A DNA stretch of 64,000 nt from Alkalihalobacterium sp048323755 (GCF_048323755.1 NZ_JBLWFS010000003.1:241914-305913), one strand, 5' to 3'. Positions 43,803-52,498 are shown, counted from the stretch's first letter. Notes: generated by a model from the sequence alone, not told the origin. Made by a program: numbers and translations.

Positions 43803-45071
43803 ATGTACGAACAGTTTTTATATGGACAACAATTACAACCAATAGTGGAACGAACAGAGCAGAAACTAACAGAACAATTTCGTGAAATTGAACGAGTAAC
43901 AGAAACAAACCAGCTTCGAGTTTTACAAGCCTTTCAAAAATTTCAGGTCGGAGATTTTCATTTTACACCTTCGACTGGTTATGGTTATGACGATTCAGGA
44001 AGAGATACATTAGAGGCGATTTATGCTGATGTATTTGGGGCTGAAGCTGGGTTAGTCCGCCCGCAAATTATTTCAGGTACGCATGCGATCGCAACGGCAT
44101 TATTTGGTGTCCTTCGTCCTGGAGATGAATTAGTTTATATTACAGGTAAACCATATGATACATTAGAAGAAGTGGTAGGTATTCGAGGAAACGGAAACGG
44201 TTCTTTAAGAGACTTTCAAGTGTCATATACTGCGATACCATTAACAGCTGAAGGAACAGTCGATTTTACAGCTGTACAACTAGCCATTACAGAAAAAACG
44301 AAAGTGATTGGAATCCAACGTTCTAAAGGTTATGATAACCGTCCTTCTTTCACAATTGATCAAATTGAAGAAATGATACGATTTGTAAAAGAAATAAAAA
44401 GTGATGTTATTGTTTTCGTGGATAATTGTTACGGTGAGTTTGTAGAATTGAAAGAACCGTGCCATGTCGGAGCCGACTTAATAGCTGGTTCTCTCATCAA
44501 AAATCCAGGTGGCGGTATAGTAAAAACAGGCGGCTATTTAGTAGGGAAAAAAGAGTTAGTAGAGTTAGCTTCCTATCGATTAGCAGCACCGGGTATTGGG
44601 GCGGAAGGCGGAGCCTCTTTATACAGCTTGCTTGAAATGTACCAAGGTTTCTTTTTAGCGCCTCATACCGTGGCACAGGCGTTGAAGGGTGCTCACTTTA
44701 CAGCTGCATTTCTTGAAGAATTAGGAATGAATACACAGCCGGCGTGGCACCAAAAAAGAACGGACCTCATACAATCTGTACAATTTGATGACCGTGATAT
44801 AATGGTTGCATTCTGTCAGGCGATCCAACAGGCATCACCCATTAATTCTCATGTTGTTCCACACCCAAGTCCAATGCCAGGTTATGAGGATGACGTCATT
44901 ATGGCAGCTGGGACCTTTATCCAGGGAGCAAGTATCGAGCTGTCAGCAGATGGTCCTTTGCGTCCACCTTATGTTGCTTATGTACAAGGGGGATTAACCT
45001 ATTCGCATGTAAAAATTGCAGTTGTAAAGGCAGTAAATCATCTTATAGAAAAAAAACATTTGATACTTTAA
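43803..45071 (+). CDS. ynbB: PLP-dependent YnbB (methionine gamma-lyase/aluminium resistance family)
   Basis: 422-residue fold type I pyridoxal phosphate enzyme. The cofactor lysine is in GSLIKNPGGGIVKTGGY; other blocks are FHFTPSTGYGYDDSGRDTLE and SGTHAIATALFG. Reaction not established; the aluminium-resistance name comes from an old phenotype in another organism. Position between hflX and glnR is as in B. subtilis. ATG behind TAGGGAGA. Confidence 0.92.
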   Translation: MYEQFLYGQQLQPIVERTEQKLTEQFREIERVTETNQLRVLQAFQKFQVGDFHFTPSTGYGYDDSGRDTLEAIYADVFGAEAGLVRPQIISGTHAIATALFGVLRPGDELVYITGKPYDTLEEVVGIRGNGNGSLRDFQVSYTAIPLTAEGTVDFTAVQLAITEKTKVIGIQRSKGYDNRPSFTIDQIEEMIRFVKEIKSDVIVFVDNCYGEFVELKEPCHVGADLIAGSLIKNPGGGIVKTGGYLVGKKELVELASYRLAAPGIGAEGGASLYSLLEMYQGFFLAPHTVAQALKGAHFTAAFLEELGMNTQPAWHQKRTDLIQSVQFDDRDIMVAFCQAIQQASPINSHVVPHPSPMPGYEDDVIMAAGTFIQGASIELSADGPLRPPYVAYVQGGLTYSHVKIAVVKAVNHLIEKKHLIL

Positions 45072-45075
45072 AGGT

Positions 45076-45103
45076 AAAGCACTCAGAGGAGTGCTTTTTT
45101 TTC
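45076..45103 (+). terminator. Rho-independent terminator after ynbB
   Basis: Stem AAAGCACTC / GAGTGCTTT with an AGAG loop, then a T run. Confidence 0.92.
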
Positions 45104-45222
45104 TGGAATATAAAAAAAGCAGTGTTAACTATACTGTTGATCTCCGTTGATTTAAAGCTCATCGTGAAAAGATGCTAAAGTTAGAAAAAGATCGAATAGA
45201 GTAATAATTTGAAAAAAATCGA

Positions 45223-45239
45223 TGTTAACTTTCCTTACA
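45223..45239 (+). promoter_or_regulatory. GlnR/TnrA box 1 upstream of glnR
   Basis: TGTTAACTTTCCTTACA fits the consensus TGTNA-N7-TNACA exactly. It lies just upstream of the -35 hexamer at 45244. GlnR autoregulation through two such boxes is established in B. subtilis. Confidence 0.88.
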
Positions 45240-45243
45240 TCTA

Positions 45244-45272
45244 TTGACACGATAGCTAACATCTATTATTCT
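45244..45272 (+). promoter_or_regulatory. glnR-glnA promoter with overlapping second GlnR box
   Basis: -35 TTGACA at 45244-45249 and TATTCT at 45267-45272, 17 bases apart. TGACACGATAGCTAACA at 45245-45261 is a second GlnR/TnrA-type box (one mismatch), starting 22 bases after box 1, that is two DNA turns. Binding here would block RNA polymerase. Confidence 0.78.
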
Positions 45273-45303
45273 AATAATAAGTTCTAGAGAAGGAGGTTGG
45301 GTT

Positions 45304-45699
45304 ATGAGCGATCAAATTCGTCGTAATATGCCACTGTTTCCAATAAGTATTGTAAAACAGTTAACAGACTTATCAGCAAGACAGATTCGTTATTATGAAG
45401 AACATGAACTAATTCATCCAGTGAGAACAAATGGTAATCAACGTTTATTTTCATTCAATGATGTGGATAAGCTCTTAGAAATTAAGACATTAATCGAACA
45501 GGGTATTAACATTTCGGGAATTAAGAGAATCCTTGAGTTAAATGAAAAAGCGACTGAAATGACGACATTAGCTCAAGGAGAACCAGCTGAAATCTCTGAT
45601 AAAGAACTGCGTAAACATTTGAAGAATGAACTGATAATGGCAGGTCGAAACGGGAAGGCTTCTATTATACAAGGGCAGTTATCTCGCTTCTTCCACTAA
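45304..45699 (+). CDS. glnR: Nitrogen-control repressor GlnR
   Basis: 131-residue MerR-family repressor of glutamine synthetase and other nitrogen genes, activated by feedback-inhibited glutamine synthetase. N-terminal helix-turn-helix PLFPISIVKQLTDLSARQIRYYEEHELI; the C-terminal tail (about 85-131, ending GQLSRFFH) is the signal-sensing part in characterised GlnR. AGAAGGAGGTT site. Co-transcribed with glnA 42 bases downstream and autoregulated via the boxes at 45223 and 45245. Confidence 0.97.
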   Translation: MSDQIRRNMPLFPISIVKQLTDLSARQIRYYEEHELIHPVRTNGNQRLFSFNDVDKLLEIKTLIEQGINISGIKRILELNEKATEMTTLAQGEPAEISDKELRKHLKNELIMAGRNGKASIIQGQLSRFFH

Positions 45700-45741
45700 G
45701 ATCAATTCTTTTAATATATTCTTGAAAGGGGAATACATAAT

Positions 45742-47091
45742 ATGGCTAAGTATACTAAAGAAGATATTCTAAAAGCAGCAAAAGAAGAAAATGTACGCTT
45801 TATTCGTTTACAATTTACTGATTTAATGGGGATTATTAAAAACGTAGAAATTCCTGTAAATCAACTTCCAAAAGCGTTAAGCAACCAAATGATGTTTGAT
45901 GGATCATCAATCGAGGGGTTTGTTCGTATTGAAGAGTCTGATATGTATTTATATCCTGATCTTGATACTTGGGTAATCTTCCCTTGGACTTCAGAAAAAG
46001 GTAAAGTAGCACGTTTAATTTGTGATGTTTATCAACCAGGTAAGCCAGGTGAGGCACCAACTCCATTTGCAGGAGACCCTCGTGGTATTTTAAAACGTGT
46101 ATTAAAAGAAGCAGAAGAGTTAGGTTATACATCATTTAACATCGGACCTGAACCAGAGTTCTTCCTTTTCAAAAATGATGAAAAAGGTGAGCCAACATTA
46201 GAATTAAATGATAAAGGTGGATATTTCGATTTAGCTCCTACAGACTTAGGAGAGAATTGCCGTCGCGATATCGTACTTGAGTTAGAAGAAATGGGCTTTG
46301 AAATTGAAGCATCTCACCATGAAGTAGCTCCAGGACAACACGAAATTGATTTCAAATATGCTGATGCAATTAAAGCGTGTGATGATATCCAAACATTTAA
46401 GCTTGTTGTAAAAACAATTGCTCGTAAGCATGGGTTACATGCGACGTTTATGCCAAAACCATTATTTGGTGTGAACGGATCAGGTATGCATTGTAACATG
46501 TCTTTATTTACTGCTGAAGGAAATGCTTTCTACGACGAGTCGACAGATTCTCAATTAAGTGAAACAGCTATGCAATTCCTAGCAGGTATATTAGATCATG
46601 CTGAAGGATTTACGGCTATTACAAATCCGCTTGTAAACTCATATAAGCGTTTAGTTCCAGGTTACGAAGCACCAGTATATGTTGCATGGTCAATGCGCAA
46701 CCGTAGTCCATTAATCCGTATTCCAAACTCTCGTGGTTTAAGTACTCGTGTAGAAGTTCGTTCTCCAGACCCGGCGGCGAACCCTTACTTAGCAATGGCT
46801 GTTATGCTGGCTGCTGGACTTGATGGAATCAAGCGTAAGCTTACTCCACCAAAAGCAACTGACCGTAACATCTACATCATGAGTAAAGAAGAGCGTGAGG
46901 AAGAAGGAATTAAAGATCTTCCAGCCACTTTAAAAGAAGCAATGGATAAATTAGCTCAAGATGAAGTGTTAATCAAAGCTTTAGGTGAGCATGCGGTTGA
47001 GCACTTTATTGAAGCTAAAGAAATCGAGTGGGATATGTTCCGCACACAAGTTCACCCTTGGGAGCGCGAACAGTACCTATCATCATATTAA
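45742..47091 (+). CDS. glnA: Glutamine synthetase type I
   Basis: Makes glutamine from glutamate, ammonia and ATP; in Bacillus also controls GlnR and TnrA. 449 residues (B. subtilis 444). Motifs: FDGSSIEGFVRIEESDMYLYPDLDTW, the GPEPEFFLF metal site, NGSGMHCNMSLF, NRSPLIRIP and NPYLAMAVMLAAGLDGI. It is of the GSI-alpha type without the adenylylation tyrosine motif, so control is by feedback and by GlnR. Good GAAAGGGG site. Confidence 0.98.
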   Translation: MAKYTKEDILKAAKEENVRFIRLQFTDLMGIIKNVEIPVNQLPKALSNQMMFDGSSIEGFVRIEESDMYLYPDLDTWVIFPWTSEKGKVARLICDVYQPGKPGEAPTPFAGDPRGILKRVLKEAEELGYTSFNIGPEPEFFLFKNDEKGEPTLELNDKGGYFDLAPTDLGENCRRDIVLELEEMGFEIEASHHEVAPGQHEIDFKYADAIKACDDIQTFKLVVKTIARKHGLHATFMPKPLFGVNGSGMHCNMSLFTAEGNAFYDESTDSQLSETAMQFLAGILDHAEGFTAITNPLVNSYKRLVPGYEAPVYVAWSMRNRSPLIRIPNSRGLSTRVEVRSPDPAANPYLAMAVMLAAGLDGIKRKLTPPKATDRNIYIMSKEEREEEGIKDLPATLKEAMDKLAQDEVLIKALGEHAVEHFIEAKEIEWDMFRTQVHPWEREQYLSSY

Positions 47092-47098
47092 AACTTTC

Positions 47099-47132
47099 AA
47101 CCCTTGGAGCTATATGCCTCAAGGGTTTTTTA
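47099..47132 (+). terminator. Rho-independent terminator after glnA
   Basis: Stem AACCCTTG / CAAGGGTT with a 13-base loop and a T run. Confidence 0.88.
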
Positions 47133-47275
47133 CCTTTGTAGAAAAGTTGCCGAAAAATTACCAACAAAAAAATAAAAATAAAGAAAAAATTTATTATTTG
47201 GTTTTATAAGAAAGTCATCATTGACACCAATGTAGAATTAATTTACCAAGTATGTACATATAAATATATAGAGCA

Positions 47276-47307
47276 CAAAAAAATACCCCAGCATATGGGG
47301 GTACTTT
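47276..47307 (-). terminator. Terminator of lexA
   Basis: Read on the - strand, stem TACCCC / GGGGTA behind the lexA stop followed by seven T. The + strand copy also ends in T5, so it may act in both directions. Confidence 0.8.
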
Positions 47308-47934
47308 TTAATGGATGGTTCGAAATACACCAATTACTTTTCCAAGGATCGTACAGTTTTTAAGAATAATCGGCTCCATCGTAGAATTTTCAGGTTGAAG
47401 ACGTATATAGTCTTTTTCACGGAAGAAACGCTTAACTGTCGCTTCATCTTCTTCAGTCATAGCGACTATAATGTCACCATTGTTTGCTGTTTGCTGTTGA
47501 CGAACGATAACCATATCCCCATCAAAAATCCCTGCTTCTATCATACTATCTCCATCAATGATAAGAACATAGACAGAATCGTTTGAGACTAATCGCTCAG
47601 GTAAAGGAATATATTCTTCCACGTTTTCGATCGCTGTAATAGGTTGTCCAGCTGTAACTTTTCCGATGACAGGGACAAAAGAGGTTCTTGTATCTATTCC
47701 CGGCTCAGCTTCAACTTGATCTTGGTCAATAACTTCAATTGCTCTTGGTTTTGTAGGGTCACGGCGAATAAGTCCTTTTTTTTCGAGGCGAGACAGATGA
47801 CCGTGTACAGTAGAACTTGACGCTAGTCCTACAGCTTCGCCAATCTCTCGGACTGAAGGTGGATAACCTTTTTTTCGAACTTCAGTTTTGATATAATCTA
47901 AGATTTCTTGTTGTCTTTTTGACACTTTTGTCAT
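47308..47934 (-). CDS. lexA: SOS repressor LexA
   Basis: 208-residue repressor/protease. N-terminal winged helix SKRQQEILDYIKTEVRKKGYPPSVREIGEAVGLASSSTVHGHLSRLE; cleavage site Ala-Gly in VTAGQPI; catalytic Ser in DGDSMIEAG and Lys in EATVKRFF. The ATG at 47934 gives MTKVSKRQ, as in B. subtilis, with GAGGTG six bases upstream; in-frame GTG codons before it overlap that site. Divergent from yneA with shared LexA sites, so autoregulated. Controls recA and yneA in this window. Confidence 0.97.
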   Translation of the reverse strand: MTKVSKRQQEILDYIKTEVRKKGYPPSVREIGEAVGLASSSTVHGHLSRLEKKGLIRRDPTKPRAIEVIDQDQVEAEPGIDTRTSFVPVIGKVTAGQPITAIENVEEYIPLPERLVSNDSVYVLIIDGDSMIEAGIFDGDMVIVRQQQTANNGDIIVAMTEEDEATVKRFFREKDYIRLQPENSTMEPIILKNCTILGKVIGVFRTIH

Positions 47935-47996
47935 CACTGACACCTCATTTATCCAATTAATCTTAAATAAAGTATATCATGTCAAAAAAAAGGATG

Positions 47997-48010
47997 CAAA
48001 CATAAGTTCT
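47997..48010 (-). promoter_or_regulatory. LexA-like box on the lexA side
   Basis: On the - strand AGAACTTATGTTTG, a moderate match to CGAACRNRYGTTYC. It overlaps the upstream end of a likely lexA promoter (TTGCAT, 16 bases, TATACT on the - strand). Weaker than the box facing yneA. Confidence 0.5.
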
Positions 48011-48019
48011 AATTTTCTG

Positions 48020-48049
48020 TTGACACGAATAGGTGTTCTCATTTACAAT
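48020..48049 (+). promoter_or_regulatory. yneA promoter with embedded LexA box
   Basis: -35 TTGACA at 48020-48025 and -10 TACAAT at 48044-48049 (18-base spacer). Between them CGAATAGGTGTTCT (48026-48039) matches the LexA consensus with one internal mismatch, so LexA would block the promoter directly. Confidence 0.85.
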
Positions 48050-48057
48050 AATAGACA

Positions 48058-48071
48058 AGAACATACATTCT
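48058..48071 (+). promoter_or_regulatory. Second, weaker LexA box before yneA
   Basis: AGAACATACATTCT resembles the LexA box with G-to-A at the second half-site start. It is 32 bases (about three DNA turns) from the main box, which would allow cooperative repression. Confidence 0.5.
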
Positions 48072-48086
48072 TATGAGGTGATTTTG

Positions 48087-48380
48087 ATGAAACTAGTAAA
48101 TTTAAGTCGACAAGAGATATCTCTAGTAATCATATTTGTACTGTCTATCGTATTTTTTGCATTTATGTCAGTAGCTGGTGCTGAAAAACAAGGGTTAGCA
48201 GAGCCGGTTGAAGTAGTTGTTAAAGAGGGAGATACATTATGGGGGTTTGCTACTAGGTATGACCATCCATTTTCAATAGATGAGTTTATACAATGGGTGA
48301 TCCAAATGAATGAGATGCAAGAGTCTAATTTAATTGCAGGACAAACATTAGTTATTCCAGTAGAAACAAACAGTAGGTGA
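48087..48380 (+). CDS. yneA: SOS-induced cell division suppressor YneA
   Basis: 97 residues: one N-terminal membrane span (ISLVIIFVLSIVFFAFMSVAGA) and a LysM domain (VVKEGDTLWGFATRYDH to LIAGQTLVIPV). In B. subtilis YneA delays division after DNA damage and is cleared by proteases. ATG 48087 has TGAGGTG six bases upstream; the frame runs further 5' across the promoter and is not coding there. Controlled by the LexA boxes at 48026 and 48058. Confidence 0.94.
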   Translation: MKLVNLSRQEISLVIIFVLSIVFFAFMSVAGAEKQGLAEPVEVVVKEGDTLWGFATRYDHPFSIDEFIQWVIQMNEMQESNLIAGQTLVIPVETNSR

Positions 48381-48384
48381 ATAT

Positions 48385-49038
48385 ATGGTAAAGGCAGTTA
48401 TTTATTGTCGGGTAAGTACGAATAACGATGAACAAACATCATCTTTGAACAGACAAGTTGAGGAGTTGATGGATCTAGCCAATCGTCTTCAGTTTGAAGT
48501 GGTTCAAGTAGTAAAGGAACGATTAAGTGGCTATGAAACTGATAGAGAAGGGATCATTGAAGTATTAGAATTACTTAAAAACGGTGTAGACGTATTGCTC
48601 ATTCAAGATGATACGAGGTTAGGAAGAGGAAATACAAAGACAGCTCTTCTTTATCAAATTAGAAAAATGAACAAAAAGATTTATACTCTTTCTAATTTAG
48701 GAAACGAACTTGAACCAACTGAAATGGATACGATTTTAATGGATATCATTGGAATTGTAGAGGAATACCAAAGAAAATTACATAACATGAAAATCAAAAG
48801 GGGTATTAAGAAAGCGATAAATAATGGATATCGTCCCCAAAACAATTTAACAAATCACCAATTGGGTGGGAGAAAGAGAAAAGAATTGCCGATCGATGAA
48901 ATTATCAAGTTAAGAGATAAAGGACTTACTTTTACTGAGATTAGTAGTTTTTTAAATGGAATTGGGTATGAAACTTCAAAAGCAACAGTAAATCGCCGAT
49001 ATTTAGAGCATTTAGAAAAAGACACCAAAGTTGAATGA
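48385..49038 (+). CDS. yneB: Serine recombinase (resolvase) YneB
   Basis: 217-residue resolvase/invertase-type recombinase: catalytic Ser11 in YCRVSTNNDEQTSSLNRQ, RLGRG-type arginine segment (DDTRLGRGNTKTA), and a C-terminal helix-turn-helix (LRDKGLTFTEISSFLNGIGYETSKATVNRRY). Same place and size as B. subtilis yneB, in the SOS-controlled yneA-yneB-ynzC operon, so it is not evidence of a mobile element here. Target site unknown. Confidence 0.93.
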   Translation: MVKAVIYCRVSTNNDEQTSSLNRQVEELMDLANRLQFEVVQVVKERLSGYETDREGIIEVLELLKNGVDVLLIQDDTRLGRGNTKTALLYQIRKMNKKIYTLSNLGNELEPTEMDTILMDIIGIVEEYQRKLHNMKIKRGIKKAINNGYRPQNNLTNHQLGGRKRKELPIDEIIKLRDKGLTFTEISSFLNGIGYETSKATVNRRYLEHLEKDTKVE

Positions 49039-49098
49039 TATTAGTTGTTCGTGTACATTAATAGAAGAAATGGATGAGTCTTCTAGGAGGAATAAAAA

Positions 49099-49338
49099 AT
49101 GCTATCAAAAGAAAAAATTGCACGAATAAATGAATTAGCAAACCGAGCTAAAACTACAGGATTAACAGCAAATGAAGTTAAAGAACAAAAGGAATTGAGA
49201 GCCGAATATGTAAAATCATTTCGTGCATCGTTTAAGAACCAACTTCACTCGGTTAAAGTCGTGGATGAAAAAGGACAGGACGTCACTACTGAAAAGTTAA
49301 AAGACGCCCAAAAAAGAAATGGCGATATAAAACATTAA
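49099..49338 (+). CDS. ynzC: DUF896 protein YnzC
   Basis: 79-residue helical protein, N-terminal IARINELANRAKTTGLTANEVKEQKELRAEYVKSFRASF typical of the YnzC/DUF896 family, structured as a helical hairpin. Function unknown; last gene of the yneA operon in B. subtilis. AGGAGGAAT site. Confidence 0.92.
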   Translation: MLSKEKIARINELANRAKTTGLTANEVKEQKELRAEYVKSFRASFKNQLHSVKVVDEKGQDVTTEKLKDAQKRNGDIKH

Positions 49339-49477
49339 TTGGATGATATTGCTTATTATCGTAAAAGCTAACTTTGATAGATAAAATTTACTTTGTTTTC
49401 TTGTTAAAACAAGAAAGAAAGTATATGATGAATGCGTATAGATACTATTAGATATAATAGAAAGGGTGACAAAAGGG

Positions 49478-51475
49478 ATGACTTCTCACGTTGAAAAATT
49501 AGCAGTAAATACGATCCGAACATTATCGATCGATAGTATTGAAAAAGCAAATTCAGGACATCCGGGTATGCCAATGGGAGCAGCTCCAATGGCATTTTCA
49601 TTATGGACAAAATACATGGCGCATAACCCTAGTAATCCAGACTGGTTTAACCGTGACCGCTTTGTTCTTTCAGCAGGGCATGGTTCGATGTTACTTTATA
49701 GCCTCTTACACTTAACAGGTTATGATTTATCGATCAAAGAATTACAAAACTTTAGACAGTGGGGGAGCAAGACTCCAGGCCACCCAGAGTTTGGTCATAC
49801 GCCAGGTGTTGAAGCAACTACAGGTCCTTTAGGACAAGGTGTTGCAATGGCTGTAGGTTTCGCAATGGCAGAACGACATTTAGCTAGTACATATAATAAG
49901 GATAATTTTCAAATCGTTGACCACTATACGTATTCTATTTGTGGTGATGGTGACTTAATGGAAGGTGTTTCACAGGAGGCAGCTTCACTTGCAGGACATC
50001 TTAAACTAGGTCGTCTCGTGATTATGTATGATTCAAATGATATATCATTAGATGGCGATTTAAACATGGCCTTTTCTGAAAATGTAGCACAACGTTACGA
50101 GGCATACGGTTGGCAAGTCATTCGTGTGGAAGATGGGAATGACCTTGACGAGATTGGAAAAGCAATTGAGTCTGCAAAAGCTGATGATCGTCCGACATTA
50201 ATAGAAGTGAAAACGACGATTGGCTATGGCTCTCCAAATAAATCAGGGAAGTCTGCATCACATGGTGCACCGCTTGGTTCAGATGAAGTTAAATTAACGA
50301 AGGAAACCTATGAGTGGACGTTTGAAAATGAGTTCCATATTCCTGAAGAAGTTGCTGAATACTATGCGAATGTAAAAGAAGCAGGTGCGAAGCAAGAAGC
50401 TGAGTGGAATGAGATGTTCTCGAAATATAAAGAGGCGTATCCTGAGCTTGCTGAACAATTAGAAATGGCTGTCAAAGGCGAACTTCCACAAGGGTGGGCT
50501 GATAATGCACCTGTTTATGAAGTAGGAAAAGGAGTGGCTACTCGTTCGGCTTCAGGAGATGCTATTAATGCATTTGCAGCTACAGTTCCACAATTAATTG
50601 GTGGTTCAGCAGACTTAGCTTCATCGAATAAAACAATGATGAAAAACACAGGAAATTTTAATCGTGAAGACTATAGTGGTCGTAACATTTGGTTTGGTGT
50701 CCGTGAGTTTGCGATGGGTGCAGCTGTAAATGGTATGGCTCTTCACGGCGGTGTTAAAGTATTCGGATCGACGTTCTTCGTTTTCTCGGATTACTTAAGA
50801 CCAGCCATTCGCCTTTCTGCACTAATGAAGTTGCCGGTAATTTATGTATTTACACATGACAGTATTGCGGTTGGTGAAGATGGACCGACACATGAGCCTG
50901 TGGAGCAACTAGCTTCATTACGTGCTATGCCTGATATTTCAATTATTCGTCCTGCGGATGGACATGAGACTGTCTCAGCATGGCGCTTGGCTTTAGAAAG
51001 TAAAGATCAGCCAACAATTCTCGTATTATCACGTCAAAATTTAACTACGCTTGAAACAACACAAGAACATTCTTATGAAGGTGTGAAAAAGGGTGCTTAT
51101 GTCGTTTCAAAAGCGATCGGACAAGCTAGTGCGCTATTACTAGCAAGTGGGTCCGAGGTGACATTAGCGGTAGAGGCTCAAAAAGTGTTAGAAAAAGAAG
51201 GCATCTATACATCTGTTGTAAGTATGCCAAGCTGGGATCGTTTTGAGCAGCAGTCTGCTGAGTATAAAGAAAGTGTCATTCCGCGTGAAGTTAAGGTTCG
51301 ATTAGGTATCGAAATGGGCTCTTCATTAGGTTGGAGTAAGTATGTAGGTGATCAAGGTGATGTGATTGCCATTGACCGTTTCGGTGCATCTGCTCCTGGT
51401 GAGAAAATCATGGAAGAATACGGATTTACAGTTGAGAATGTCGTTGCACGTGTTAAAGCAATGCTTCAAAAATAA
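49478..51475 (+). CDS. tkt: Transketolase
   Basis: Thiamine diphosphate enzyme moving two-carbon units in the pentose phosphate pathway. 665 residues: SGHPGMPMGAAPMAF, LSAGHGSMLLYSLLHL, TPP motif GDGDLMEGVSQEAASLAGHLKL, central RSASGDAINAFA and FVFSDYLRPAIRL, and THDSIAVGEDGPTHEPVEQ. ATG 49478 chosen (MTSHVEKL) with AAAGGGTG nine bases upstream; GTG 49466 overlaps that site. Position after ynzC as in B. subtilis. Confidence 0.97.
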   Translation: MTSHVEKLAVNTIRTLSIDSIEKANSGHPGMPMGAAPMAFSLWTKYMAHNPSNPDWFNRDRFVLSAGHGSMLLYSLLHLTGYDLSIKELQNFRQWGSKTPGHPEFGHTPGVEATTGPLGQGVAMAVGFAMAERHLASTYNKDNFQIVDHYTYSICGDGDLMEGVSQEAASLAGHLKLGRLVIMYDSNDISLDGDLNMAFSENVAQRYEAYGWQVIRVEDGNDLDEIGKAIESAKADDRPTLIEVKTTIGYGSPNKSGKSASHGAPLGSDEVKLTKETYEWTFENEFHIPEEVAEYYANVKEAGAKQEAEWNEMFSKYKEAYPELAEQLEMAVKGELPQGWADNAPVYEVGKGVATRSASGDAINAFAATVPQLIGGSADLASSNKTMMKNTGNFNREDYSGRNIWFGVREFAMGAAVNGMALHGGVKVFGSTFFVFSDYLRPAIRLSALMKLPVIYVFTHDSIAVGEDGPTHEPVEQLASLRAMPDISIIRPADGHETVSAWRLALESKDQPTILVLSRQNLTTLETTQEHSYEGVKKGAYVVSKAIGQASALLLASGSEVTLAVEAQKVLEKEGIYTSVVSMPSWDRFEQQSAEYKESVIPREVKVRLGIEMGSSLGWSKYVGDQGDVIAIDRFGASAPGEKIMEEYGFTVENVVARVKAMLQK

Positions 51476-51497
51476 TAATTCAATTACTGTACAGAAG

Positions 51498-51523
51498 GAC
51501 TGACTGCATAGGTCAGTCTTTTC
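51498..51523 (+). terminator. Rho-independent terminator after tkt
   Basis: Stem GACTGAC / GTCAGTC, 7-base loop, then TTTTC. Confidence 0.82.
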
Positions 51524-51629
51524 TGCGTACTCGGTCCTTAGTAGATGCATAAACGAAACAAGCTCTTTTAACTTAAGTTAGTTTTCGTCTTCATGAAATT
51601 TTTTGTTCCCGCACAAGTATTTCTAAACA

Positions 51630-51703
51630 ATCGACAAAATTAGAAGGTATGTTCTCCATTAAAGTGACAACAATTTTTCTCCGACTATATTATACTTGTC
51701 AAA
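51630..51703 (+). promoter_or_regulatory. Putative sirA promoter with Spo0A-like boxes
   Basis: GTGACA (51664-51669) and TATATT (51686-51691), 16 bases apart, form a possible promoter. ATCGACAAA at 51630-51638 is the reverse of TTTGTCGAT, an 8/9 match to the Spo0A box TTTGTCGAA; CTTGTCAAA at 51695-51703 is another 8/9 match. sirA is Spo0A-controlled in B. subtilis; the sites here are predicted only. Confidence 0.42.
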
Positions 51704-51721
51704 AATGGTGGGGGGAATATG

Positions 51722-52162
51722 ATGCGAAAATATGATATCTACCTAATTAACGAAGAAGTGGCTCAACATTATTTTGGACAAGAGTCTAAACTTTTTCACT
51801 TATTCTTAGATGAGACAAGAGCGTTAGATGATACTAAAGATATTATTAAGAAACAAATTGAATATATTTCAAGTCCGATATCTGTTATTGAACTACAACA
51901 AAAATTACTCCAATCCTTTAAACATCGTACGGATTATTTCTTTTTTGACCATGCCCATCGTATTCATTTGACTGAACCATATAGTAAAGCACAGTTGTTT
52001 ATCTTCCCAAATTATATACATATGGTTAGTGACGGATCGTTTGAAGCGGAAACCATGTTTTTTGAAGTGATGAGGAAAATAAGCCCGTCATTTTTTGCAC
52101 TCGATGTTTCAACTTATCGGTACGGTTGGTTAAACCCAATTAAACAAGTAAAGCTTGTATAA
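51722..52162 (+). CDS. sirA: Sporulation inhibitor of replication SirA (YneE)
   Basis: 146-residue protein which, in B. subtilis, binds DnaA domain I and stops new rounds of replication when sporulation begins. Sequence MRKYDIYLINEEVAQHYFGQESKLFHLF and the RYGWLNPIKQVKLV end agree with the family. Two tandem ATG codons are present; 51722 has the better distance from GGTGGGGGG. Gene order tkt-sirA-yneF is conserved. Confidence 0.9.
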   Translation: MRKYDIYLINEEVAQHYFGQESKLFHLFLDETRALDDTKDIIKKQIEYISSPISVIELQQKLLQSFKHRTDYFFFDHAHRIHLTEPYSKAQLFIFPNYIHMVSDGSFEAETMFFEVMRKISPSFFALDVSTYRYGWLNPIKQVKLV

Positions 52163-52282
52163 AGATTTTTTCATTTGACCTTTTATTCACTGGTTGGTTA
52201 CGTTATAATAAGTAAGATTGTAGTAGTCATTCTATAATAATTTGATGAAAATGTTTTTCAACAAGAAGGAGGAAGCCGTTTT

Positions 52283-52498
52283 ATGTGGATTAATATCCTA
52301 GTAGGTACATTGTGCCTTATTGGTGGAGTTGCGATTGGCTTTTTTATTGCCCGTAAAACAATGATGAACTATTTAAAGAAAAACCCGCCAATTAACGAAC
52401 AAATGTTACGCGTCATGATGATGCAGATGGGACAAAATCCGTCACAGAAGAAAATCAACCAGATGATGAAGGCGATGCAAAAGCAAACTGGCAAATAA
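52283..52498 (+). CDS. yneF: YneF family membrane protein (UPF0154)
   Basis: 71 residues: a single N-terminal membrane span (INILVGTLCLIGGVAIGFFIAR) followed by a conserved cytoplasmic NPPINEQMLRVMMMQMGQNPSQKKINQMMKAM. Function unknown. AAGGAGGAAG site. Confidence 0.93.
   Translation: MWINILVGTLCLIGGVAIGFFIARKTMMNYLKKNPPINEQMLRVMMMQMGQNPSQKKINQMMKAMQKQTGK

Noticed and set aside
48385..49038. Serine recombinase as a sign of a mobile element or prophage
   Set aside because: It is YneB, a standard chromosomal gene between yneA and ynzC in Bacillus; no flanking repeats or foreign composition.
49453..49458. TATAAT just before tkt as a promoter -10
   Set aside because: Transcription would begin almost at the ribosome binding site and no -35 is correctly spaced.
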